NCBI GenBank assembly: GCA_036571765.1
Contig: BROE01000004.1
Span: 3,661,390-3,725,389, forward strand
Source of the DNA: Plecoglossus altivelis
Lineage: Eukaryota; Chordata; Actinopteri; Osmeriformes; Plecoglossidae
Reading direction: 5' to 3'
DNA: 64,000 nucleotides
Part shown: positions 23,045 to 33,814 of the stretch, piece after piece
Numbering within the stretch: the stretch's first letter is position 1
Layout: the number at the start of each line of letters is the position of its first letter
Notes under the pieces: generated by a model
Told to the model about the DNA's origin: nothing
Database searches by the model: none
What the model saw: the letters and a program-made list of their open reading frames with translations, nothing else
Translations under genes and position numbers: made by a program

Positions 23045-26000
23045 TCAGGAGGAGCTGAGGCCAGAGTCGGACTCGGCGCTGCCGCCGTTCCCCGCGGAGG
23101 CGGTGCAGGGGGCGGAGCCACAGGGGATGGCGTAGACGGAGCACGTGCAGCTCTTCCTGGTCTCCTCGGAGATCACCTCCTGCAAGGTGTGCTGCTCCTC
23201 TACTTTGAAAATGCTCTGTTGCTCTCCATGGTCCTCGCAGATTCTGGAAGTACGGGATGACAGGGTTAGACAAGCTACGCTAGCACGCTAGCACACCCGC
23301 ATGTCCTTAAACCTGTGTTGTGCTCTTTGTTTGAATTGTCGACAATGTGAACTTGATGTGCTCAATCACACAAAGCTGACACGAGTACTAAGGAGAGAAG
23401 TACAAACTCTAATTACAGCTAATAAATCAGTCATTAACAATAAACAGGCTATTAGATAACAGGGCAATCATATCAGTATTGCTCAATGTAATAAAATGTT
23501 AATCATACATCCACATAAAATACTCCCTTAATGGGTTGATCCAATCAACTATTTCTGCGTTTACTTTGGTGGCCATCAAGTGAACTTGCTACAAACTAGC
23601 AAACACGCAACAGGCTCAAACGTGTCTTGAGGTTTGACATGTTCATATAATCTTGCATGTGTTGTTGCCCTAACCCTTCCAGGAATGTCATACACTTTCC
23701 AACAGACATTGTGTCGTGCACACATCCAATTGTCAATTCATAAAGCGCTTGTGTTTTCAAAGCGTTTTGTTACAGCCAAATCTGCCATCATGCTGCCATT
23801 CCAGCTAAAGATGAATTCAGAATCTCATTTGGATTTGATTGTGAACTTGTAGATACCTTTTTGCACATGCATAAATAAAAGGCACTTGTCTGAAATTGAC
23901 AAAAGATATACAAAGGGTTTCAAGCATTCAGAAGTGAAGCTAGCCAAAAGGAACAGCTAGTCTCAAAAATGACACAAAGCAGTTGACAAATCAATCTTTG
24001 CTTAAATCGAACTTGTTGTGTCAAAACCCCCCGCTACCTTCTCCATGATTTCACGTAGACTAGTTCCCAAAGAAAAGAGCAAAACAGCTCAGTGACAAGT
24101 CAACCGTCTTGCGTCATTGTCAAGGAACACCACAGGGTTCCAAGCTGTGTAGAACGTCAAGAGCGCCAGAACACAGGCTAACAGGCAGTACTCTGAGTGG
24201 GGCACCATAACCAGCCAAGGGTATGGGGACCGCAAACTAACACAACACAACCAGAAACTACAGGAACATTACTGGCATCAGAGGAACTCCAGCCACTGTA
24301 ACTGGGCACCGAGCAATCACATATTCTGAAAAGAAGAGGCATAGGTGTCATGGAACAAAGTCAAGAGTGAGGAGAAGTGATGGTTTCCTCCAGTCTCCAG
24401 GCTGCAGAAACAGCATTAAGCCCCAGCCAAGCCTGGCGCGTGACCAGCTCAGAGATTAGCAGCTATCAGGGAGCGGAAAGTGATCTCAGATCTGAAAGTC
24501 TGCTGTTGATATTCTACTGCATATCTTAAGTAAAGGTCATGGTAAAGTCTGAAGAGCAAGCTGATTGTTAAAACAGGAATCCTTGAATAAGGTCAGACAG
24601 TTCTTTTTAGAGGAAGTGTCGCTTCAGCCAGTCAGCGATTTGCACTTTCTGCAAGTCCCATTAGCTGGTTAAATCTGCCTCTTTCATGGTCAGTCACAAA
24701 TGACATCATGGATAAACAGGGAATTACAGGACGATTGCTGTGGTTCATGCCAACTGATTAAAATGTCTGTCCACATTGTGAAAGCCTTTATGATGTGATG
24801 TGGATGATTAAAGGGCAAGTATCAGAACAGTGCTGCATGTAACCTGATGATCACAGTAGGGGATCTCAGGTCAAGGGCTCAATGTGACTGATAAAAACGA
24901 GTTGAACCTCATTATTTACCATGTAAACAGACATGATGTTTAACCCTAAAGCAGTAGGCTTTTACTTACTTAAGGGATGAAATTGTTGGTTGTAAACAGA
25001 ATTACATTTAATAGGATGGTGTAATGCTTTACTTAGACCAACATCTGAACATGTTTCTAGCACAAACAATTCCTACACACTGTCTGGGGGCAAGATAATT
25101 GCTTGGCATTATACTGTGACGCACATTTCAAGGTACAACCTTCGACCTCTAAAAAGGTCCATCCAGTCTGGCCAGTCAGACTGTGGACCCCCCAGGGCAG
25201 GAGCCCCAGGGCAGGAGCCCCAGGGCAGGAGCCCCAGGGCAGGAGCCCCAGGGCAGGGCTGGCTGAGTGTCAGGTGCCACACCTGTCGTAGCTGAGTGTG
25301 GGGTAACGTACCTGTCGTAGATGAGCCCGTCGATGCCCTTCTCCCGGAGCTTCATCCTATTGTCATGATCGTTGTTATCGTCACCCCAGCAGAACATGAC
25401 CAGGCCTTTAGACTGGGCCACCTGAATGTGGCTCATGTCTTTCAGTAGCTCCTCCGCATGAGCACTGATACCCTGGGGGGGCAGGGGGGGGGGGAAGAGA
25501 GAGAGGCTCAGCCACTGAAGTGAAGTTGTACAAGAGAGTAGATGAGAGGCATACTTTGGCCTGCTATTGGAGGGAAGTTTGCATCTCGTGTGCATGTGAG
25601 AACCATAGATTAGAATAGTAAAATAGCACTGCAGAAGGCGATAACAAGGAGTGATGCAGAAGGCGATAACGAGGAGTGATGCAGAGCAATGGAAGATCGA
25701 TATCAACTCAGACAGAATGACAAAAGAAGAGTCTAGTCGCGGCATGCTTCCTGTCATGTGACCTTTAGTTCAGCTCTCACCAGGATGTTCTCGCTCTGGG
25801 CGAAGCTGATGGCGATCTGGGTGTTCTGGCAGCGTATGTCCATCATCTCTGGGTAGTGCTCAGAGATGCCCTGGGTCAGGAACAGGATGGGGTACTTGTT
25901 CTGCTTCTGGCGCACCCTGGCAAGGGAACAGGTGGAACGTTTTGCCCGGATGCGTGATAACACTTTTCATGTCGTACGTGTAGGTTGTAGTTCTGTTGGA

Positions 26001-29000
26001 AGTTGTAGTTTTACACGTGTACATCCAGAAAGAGGGAGGACAAGAGCAAGTACCTCAAACGTGAAACAGGGTTCATGTATTTGACATTTGTTTTACAACA
26101 GTCAGAAATCTAAAGTAAGATGTGAGTAGTGAGTCTGGTGAGGTCTTTACATGGTGCAGACGTCTGGGTCGAAGCAGGAGAACACGATGCGTCTACTGCC
26201 AGCTTTCTGCAGGACGCAAGACAGGATGGTGTCCAGGAACAGGTTCATGTTGAAGTACGATGACACGTTTCCGTCCCATGAGCCGTCCTGTGAATAACAT
26301 CACATAGTCATGTTGATGTAACACACACACAATACCACACAGTCATGATGATGCAACACACACTACAACACAGTCATGTTGATGTAACACATGATACAAC
26401 AGTCATGTTGATGTAACACATGATACAACAGTCATGTTGGTGTAACACACAACACCACACAGATATACTGCCTGGTTCCTTGGCTCCGCCCACCTTTAAT
26501 TGACAGATCCACTTCAGCTCAATGTTGAATCCCACATTTTCAGGGACAGCTTGGAAAATCTGTTAACGTGAGAAAATGATTTTAACAGATCTTTTATCTT
26601 TCCGAAGACATAACTTATTAAGAAGAGGTTGTTTTAGAATCCAGATCTCCACATCAGGGAGCCATGGAGAGACACTTACTTGAGAGAGAGAGGGGAAAGG
26701 CTGGTGTTCATCCACCTCCTCCTCGTCATCCAGTAAATCTACAGGCATTACCAACCACAGTTAGACCACCCTGTCTAACTCTGCTACCAGTCAGTTAGAC
26801 CATGCTGTCTAACTCTGCTACCAGCCAGTTAGACCACCCTGTCTAACTCTGCTACCAGCCAGTTAGACCATGCTGTCTAATTCTGCTACCAGCCAGTTAG
26901 ACCACCCTGTCTAACTCTGCTACCAGCCAGTTAGACCACGCTATCTAACTCTGCTACCAGCCAGTTAGACCACCCTGTCTGACTCTGGTTTCTATAAATG
27001 TTTTTACACATTCATATCACGGCTTCCACATGATGCAAGGAAAGGACATACTGTGTACATTTGCATATTTAACATTTGGATCCATGCCAGTCTCTTCATC
27101 TTAGCCGATTCATGGCCTCGGGGAAACAGGAGATGATGACAGAACACCCTGTAACAGGCTTGCAACTAAAGCTGTGTGACCGAGCAAGCCTGTTGAGTTA
27201 GCATAGCATGAAAGGGAATCACACTGATGGGGAAGAACATGTACCTTTGTGGTCGTTGACTTTCAAGGCAGTGGCATGGGCAAGCTGTGAGGGAGATAGA
27301 AAAACATCAGTCACAATAATAAGAATAAGAATAATAATAATAATAAGGAAATACAAAACAGGAAAGTAGATTCCTTTACAGTATGTTCCTCTGTGTCGCA
27401 CCAACACACCTTAAGCATCTGCAACTGGTCGTAAGTCAGGTCTTTGACTGGTACCTCCAACAGCTCCAGAGAATGTTTGTCATTTTTCTGTCGATTTCCC
27501 GAGGGGGAAGACGGTAAGTTCAGTACATTCAGCTCATGAAACTAACTTGACTCAGTCCCATAAATCATGCGTAGATGATTTCTGAAGAGAGGGTTTTCTG
27601 AACAACATCAGGCCAAGTAGGCTACAATGTCAAGGTGTTTTTACCTTCTTACTGGATATACAGCAGGTGAGGTCATGGTAAACTATAGGGATGGAGTCCT
27701 TGGACAGGTGGACATCAAACTCCACATAGGCGGCCCCCTGAAAACATACCGACAACACCAAACACTTAACACTGTGCTCACACAAAACGCTAAGCAAATT
27801 CTTTACCCAAATTAAGCTACTTTTTGCTTCACATTCATTTGTGCGAACACTACTATAAAACAATATGAAGTAGCATCGTACAGCAGAGGGATTCCACTGA
27901 CAGCTGACACATGTACCCTCCATATCCTCCAAAACATCTGTGATATCTTAACATTGATCAACTTTAGCCTCGCAGCATCGTATGAATATTTGAGCATAAA
28001 CTCAATTCCAGCGAAAGACACTAATAGCGCGGACATTTGCATTGAGTAGCTAAGTAGCTAATCTTGCAGAGCGAAACATTCTGTCAGCGTTAGATGTGGA
28101 CACAGCATTCTAAAGATGGATACTTTCAGCTCACGGCAGAAAGGCGAGATATCATTTCCAGTTGTACCCTAAATAGTATGTTCCAGAAGTAAAATCTTTT
28201 TTTTTTTCATGAAATGAATGCGATTATTCTACCCAAGTCGTACTTACATGGTTGGCAGCACTTTTGAAGGAGGCGACTGTATTCTCCCTGATTTTGTGGT
28301 GTCTGAAAAACCAAAAACGTACAAAAACTGTAAAAGTCTAACCTAGAACACAAGACAGGTCTTTCCAGGACATGGTGAAACAAGATCCACATTCCAGCCA
28401 TGACCCCTAGTTCCCATGTCTCATGTCTCCACAAGGCTTCTAAAATCATAAAAGCTCTTAAGCCCTGGAGGTCCAGCTGTGTGTGTGTGTGTGCTTATAA
28501 TAATAATAATAATAATAATAATAATGTGTTAAAATGTGTGCACATGTCTGGGTTGTGTATGTGTGTGTGTGTTTAAATATCATCAGTGTGTGTATGTGTG
28601 TGTGTGTGTGTGTGATGAACTCACTTAGCAGCATGTGAGCTTCCAGCTCCTCTGTGACCCACATCTAAAGCGCTCCTCTTCCTCCAGTACTTAGTGAAGC
28701 AGGAACTCATGTCGCACTGCATTCCTTGGATAGGCCGGATCACCAGATAATCCACTGGAACAGACCACACCCGGCACACACACACACCCGGCACACACAC
28801 ACACACACCAGACACACACATTAGCTCAGTCACGCAGCGGTTCATCTAATGTTTACCCAGGTAAATAGCACAGAGCAGGACACGAACGGCTCCTACCAAC
28901 AGTATTTACATTACGAGATTGCAAGCAAACTTCCAAACCCGAACCACCAAGCCATCGCACACGTCTCACCTCGGACTTTTCCAATGGTCTGCCTGGAGTT

Positions 29001-32000
29001 GCGTCCCATGATGGGCAGAGTGGCCACTCCGTGGTCCGTGCCGACCTCCACGAAGGACGACGACAGGAGACAGGCGGTGCCCACGTGCCCGGGGTGGGCA
29101 TCGCCCGGCACTACATGCTGTCCCAGGTCCTCCTGCGGGGCGGAGGAGGAAGAGGTCGTTACCTTGACGACGGCTGAGGGGGACACCCGCCGGGTCGTGT
29201 TCACAATCAGCCGGTGTGATTCTAAACTTTGACGCTAACTTTGAAGTACCCAACCGTAATGCATGGAGGAGGGCGACAGGTAAAGAAACTGACCAATCAC
29301 AGAGTGCGATGACCAGGGGGGAGGGGTTACCTCAAAGAACTCGAAGGTGAGCTCTAGGTTGTCGGGGTCCATGGTGAGGATGCTGTACTCGGTCCACTGA
29401 GAGGGCTCCAGAGCGTAGCCGCACTCGGGCTGGGAGTGGCGTGACTTATAGCCGTCACGGCTGATCAGACTGATCTCCAGGGTGGGGGTCATCTTGTGCC
29501 AGACAGACGGAGACAGCTCTTCCTCCTCATCCTCCTCCTCCACGCCTTCCAGCATCAGTCTGATCCTGCAGGACAAGTAGACAGGGGGGAAAAGTCATTC
29601 AAATGTGTGTCACTCATTTGGATGATCAGTGGCATGCATGTTTCCAATGTATAAGTGAATCACATGGGCATTGAATTTCCTTCAGTCAGGTCGCAGTCAT
29701 GCACAGTTGTTCAGCTACAATGAAGGTATTGATTTATCTATTGATGGATGAGGACAGGAGGATTTCAGATGGCGTGCTTTCCTGTTCAGTGGTAATGCGA
29801 GCGTAGCTTCGAAACTACTTCTACAAGAGCTGTGGCCATTTCAGGGTCTGCGTCCTCAACGATTGACTTCCTGGGAGACAGTTCGATTAAAAGGCCTGTT
29901 TCAGTGAGTTGTGTTTGTACCTGAAGCGGGACTTCTTGTACTTCTTCTTGGTGATGGACACCGGACACTTCTTGGAATAGTGCAGTCGCAAACGTATTTC
30001 AGTCTGGCATGTCAGCCATCCGGAGTCCAAACATTCTGATCCATCTGTAAGGGTAACACAAGCGCGCATGAGCCGAGCACGGCACAAAATGGCCGCCGGG
30101 GAATGACGGCGCGTCCGCCCTACGACCGTGACGAGAGGATCTTGGTGAGACGGACGCGCCGTGTTATTCAACCACATTATCTGAACCTTGGAGACAAAGG
30201 CAAAGTCTTGTCAGATAGTGGTTGTTTGCTCATGATAAACCAACCTCAAATCTCACCAGTCACACAAGGTGGATGTGTTTTGCATGTTATCTGCAGGGAT
30301 TTTAGTTTTAGTTTACTTCAGAGCTGAATAGTGTATGTTCTAGATGTATGACCATCTTATGACCCTTTGAAATGAGTGCATTTCAAAAGTACTTGCTAAC
30401 TTCCATATACCATCTATCCACCATGTGGAGATGATGTACAATCTAACACTTGGAGGGAAAAATGCACTGTCGATCATATTTCATAACAGATGGAAAGGTT
30501 TAACTCAAGCACAATCACGTTAAATTGACTTACTGTGAATTCCAAACTGCCCGTCGTCAATGGCGATGACTGGCTCTGTAAAACGAAACTCATCATGAAC
30601 ATGACATGTAGAGGCCTCCTCCACTGACCCTGGATCAGGGCTCAAGTCACAACTGTGAAGTGTTCATAGAGAACTCATTCATCATCTCAGGTCTAAAACC
30701 GATGAACTAATGTACTTTGAAACATGTTGCTATGTTTGTTTTTCTAATTCAAATGAGTACAATCAACAACTGCTTATTCCAAACTGGTTAAGTCCTCAGT
30801 TGTGCAACAGATGGTGAGATGTGTTATAAAGCACACTCCAAGACATTGGTTCATATGGATGGCTATTTAGATTATTTTAGGATGTTAAAATTCAAATCTC
30901 AAGACATTGTACATTTAAAGTTGATTATTTAAACATGAATAAACAAAAATAACAGATTATACTGAAAACAATAACATTATTGAAAACAACAAGTGCATAC
31001 TTAATAAAAGTTCATCAAAACAGTGAGCAGTAGTGGAGGACCGTGGGCCACAGATGGATGTAAGGTTGTTTTTTTTCCAAGCCCGTACTGAGTGAGCTTT
31101 TGTTTCAAACACAATAGTGTTTAAACGAAAGGGGATTGATCTAGCAGCCACATCCACTAGTGTTTCCTCTCTCTAACCCGGAGCTTTCTAGTACAACAAA
31201 GCTCCACATCAGACACCCCCTGCCATGACAGACCCCCCCTTTAATGGGCCCCCCTGCCCTACCATGACAGACCCCCCCTTTAATGGGCCCCCCTGCCCTG
31301 CCATGACAGACCCCCCCTTTAATGCCCCCCCCTTGCCCTGGCATGACAGAACCCCCTTTAATGGGCCCCCCACGATTTTAATGGGCCCCCCTGCCCTGCC
31401 ATGACAGACCCCATTTTAATGGGCCCCCCTGCCCTGCCATGACAGACCCCCCCTTTAATGGGCCCCCCTGCCCTGCCATGACAGACCCCATTTTAATGGG
31501 CCCCCCTGCCCTGCCATGACAGACCCCATTTTAATGGGCCCCCCTGCCCTGCCATGACAGACCCCATTTTAATGGGCCCCCCTGCCCTGCCATGACAGAC
31601 CCCCCTTTAATGCCCCCCCCTTGCCCTGGCATGACAGACCCCCTTTAATGGGCCCCCCACGATGCCATGACAGACCCCCCCTTTAATGGGCCCCCCTGCC
31701 CTGCCATGACAGACCCCCCCTTTAATGGGCCCCCTGCCATGCCATGACTGACCCCCCTTTAATGGGCCCCCCTGTCCTGGCATGACAGACCCCCCCCTTT
31801 AATCCCCCCCTGTCCCACCTCCAGTATACTGGAGTAATACTAGGTGTGGGTCAAGGAACCTAAACACAGAAGCTAGTTACTCACTTCCAGATGTTGATAC
31901 ATACAATAGGAGGGTTATGGCTCAGGGGTAGAGCACTTCATTGCAAATCAGAGAGATTGCAGGTACGAACCCCCCGCCCCCTCCCTTCTCCCCCACCATA

Positions 32001-33802
32001 CATTTATTATTTGCTAAAATGATAGGATGATAGCGAACCCTGTGTAGGAGGACCATGAAGGGTAACAACCAGCTACTCAGTAGCTGCTAGGAGGCTAGTG
32101 GCTCTACTAGGGAGTGTTGGAAACCTTGGGCCAAAACAAAGCGTGCACTGTTCTGGTGCTATACCTGTGGGGCTCATCGTGCGGGCCTGCTGATGGGTCT
32201 CCCACTTAAGGACTATGACCTGACAGGGACCACCTGCGCTCTGAAAATCGTTTAGCACAGTGTTAAGGTTATGAAGGAAAGTCAGTTTGGTTTTTTAAAC
32301 TTTGGTCCTTTGGTCCCCAACAGGATCAAAGTGAAGTGATAGCGAGCAGGAGGCGTCCCACAATCCCCCAGAGCCAGTCAGACATTACTAGTTGAAATCT
32401 GAAAAGTGGATTCCGATGGTCAAGAAGAAACAAAAATGGTTTGTTAAGGTGTTCACGGCTCCCTACGGACTAGAGAATGAACTCCAGGGGTCCGTTCGAA
32501 ACTCAAAACAAACATGCCCTCTGAAAGGGACGTCCGCGTTATAAAACAGGCAACAGTCTAGTATATATATGTATATATCTCACCCTCGTGTCATTTGAGT
32601 GCTTGCTGTGTGTGTGACTGTGTGTCCATGTGTGTACACTTGTTGGCATGTAGCCTAGACTAGCGCAGCACTATAACCCAACGTCACGTGTGCAGGTTAG
32701 TGGAGAGCAGCTGTCTGTTCTGAGAAGTACTGGAACTGAACTGATGACAGCTTGGAAAGTACAAAACACAGATGGCAGGAAAGTGAGATAAATAAATGAT
32801 ATATGATCTTAGAAGCAGTTATATCTTCATAGGTTATAATGCTAGACTTACACAGGACAATTTAGAATAGTCATAAGAATTCAACACAAAACCTTGTAGA
32901 CTTTTACAGGGTTTACCCTTGAAAACTCAGTATAAGTTGGCATGGTATTAGGCCAATTAATCCTTTTGACAGTTTGATCGGACAATCCGACTGGTTAACA
33001 ATCCTGTCTCCTCCAAGCACAGAACGATAAAATAACATTGCAAACATAACTATCATCATTGAAGCAACAAAAAAAAGAAAAAAAACAGCATCATCGATCA
33101 ACGTGTACAATTTCACACTGACTCTAAACCAGTTAGTAAACCAGTAGAACTACTTAACAATTGGCACATGTGGATTTTTACATTTTATGTCCATTACGTC
33201 ATTACTACACGTGTACACAAATACACGCTGTGCAAAAAAAACCAAAAATTCAACTCACCTTTGACTCCAGGAAGTGGCCCTTGAAGTAGCGATAGCTGAT
33301 AACCGCACCTCTGGGCACAGTGATGGTCTTTTTCCATAAGGTTCTTGTAAAGGCACGGGTAAATACGTTCATTACTTATAGGTTCACACTTAACGGAATA
33401 AACCGATTTTCTAGAACGAGTAGATACGCTATTTTGTTGGTTATAGAATAACATATTTACCCGTCATTGTCATCCGGCTGAAGCGTTAAAGCCTTCTGGT
33501 AAGTCCAGCATCCTAGCGCCTCGCAGCTTCCAACTACAGCGATCAACTCACCTGTTCATACAGACACATAACAAACCCTATGAGAATATTATACGCCAAT
33601 AACGCTCAACTATACATACAAACCAGTTCTGGCTCTCCCCAAGTTATGTTTATTGATCAGTTCTAGCAACCCGGCTGTCCTAAATCTGATTTCCATTGCA
33701 CCGTTGATATCAGGTCCGCCTATCGTTTCCACTAGTGTTTCAGGTTGCCTTACCTGGGGACGTCTCCCCCCTTACGGCCAAAGTCACTTGAGTGGTTTCC
33801 AT
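23045..33802 (-). CDS. gpcpd1: Glycerophosphocholine phosphodiesterase GPCPD1 (GDE5)
   Basis: Nineteen coding exons: 33802-33754, 33551-33461, 33343-33259, 32240-32165, 30575-30534, 30044-29921, 29565-29331, 29132-28970, 28754-28625, 28302-28248, 27737-27645, 27487-27410, 27284-27245, 26738-26680, 26559-26494, 26287-26151, 25916-25781, 25472-25312 and 23243-23045. All phases agree and give 672 residues, the human length. The start METTQVTLAVRGET opens a CBM20 starch-binding domain (about 1-115; GSCEALGCW, ISYRYFKG). The GDPD catalytic domain starts near residue 318. DVGHRGAGSS carries the catalytic His, EFDVHLSKD the metal-binding Glu and Asp, and IVYHD the second His. The domain ends in MFCWGDDNND and GLIYDR. 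The enzyme hydrolyses glycerophosphocholine to choline and glycerol 3-phosphate in the cytosol. The C-tail after GLIYDR differs from the mammalian one. Confidence 0.96.
25194..25258. repeat. 14-bp tandem repeat in gpcpd1 intron 18
   Basis: About four and a half copies of GGGCAGGAGCCCCA lie 54 bp beyond the donor of the exon at 25472-25312. The unit contains a partly palindromic GGAGCCCC core. Confidence 0.9.
26300..26460. repeat. Short tandem repeat, 'CAGTCATGTTGATGTAACACA'
   Basis: Four to five imperfect copies of a 28-37 bp unit with CAGTCATG-TTGATGTAACACA lie in the gpcpd1 intron upstream (in + coordinates, right) of the exon at 26287-26151. Confidence 0.75.
26758..26985. repeat. 34-bp minisatellite in gpcpd1 intron
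   Basis: About 6.7 copies of a unit with GTTAGACCACCCTGTCTAAC and TCTGCTACCAGCCA; alternate copies carry CATGCTG in place of CACCCTG. GTTAGAC and GTCTAAC in each unit are inverted, so each copy can form a hairpin. Confidence 0.9.
28495..28620. repeat. (TAA)n and (GT)n microsatellites
   Basis: About nine ATA/TAA triplets at 28498-28525 and GT tracts at 28480-28493 and 28556-28613 immediately follow the donor of the exon at 28754-28625. Confidence 0.85.
31195..31818. repeat. 38-39 bp minisatellite in gpcpd1 intron 4
   Basis: About sixteen copies of a unit containing TTTAATGGGCCCCCCTGCCC and TGCCATGACAGACCCC. C-run lengths vary, and variants carry CACGAT or AATGCCCCCCC. In gpcpd1 transcripts it reads as G-runs separated by under 10 nt. 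Confidence 0.9.
31910..31985 (+). mobile_element. tRNA-derived SINE head (tRNA-Cys-like)
   Basis: TGGCTCAGGGGTAGAGCA matches a tRNA A box and D arm. CATTGCAAATCA occupies the anticodon arm position with a GCA anticodon-like triplet, and GCAGGTACGAACCCC is a good B box and T arm. The acceptor stem does not close, and a poly-C/AT tail follows, so I call a SINE head and not a functional tRNA. Confidence 0.6.
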
Positions 33803-33814
33803 AGTTGACAGGCA
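33754..33814 (-). other. gpcpd1: gpcpd1 first coding exon with inferred 5' acceptor
   Basis: Upstream of the ATG at 33802 a pyrimidine-rich acceptor (TTATCCTTTTAATCAG, minus strand) ends at 33815. Exon 2 then begins 12 nt before the start codon. The non-coding first exon must lie further right, probably in the CpG-containing 34,000-34,600 segment, but I could not fix it. Confidence 0.5.

Noticed and set aside
25176..25757. 193-codon minus-strand open frame
   Set aside because: It contains one true gpcpd1 exon (25,472-25,312) plus intron on both sides, including the 14-bp repeat.
31195..31818. CRISPR-like array
   Set aside because: Units are contiguous with no unique spacers, and the host is a vertebrate; it is a minisatellite.
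31910..31985. Functional tRNA-Cys gene
   Set aside because: The D and T arms look good, but the acceptor stem does not pair and the sequence runs into a degenerate C-rich/AT tail; better read as a SINE head.
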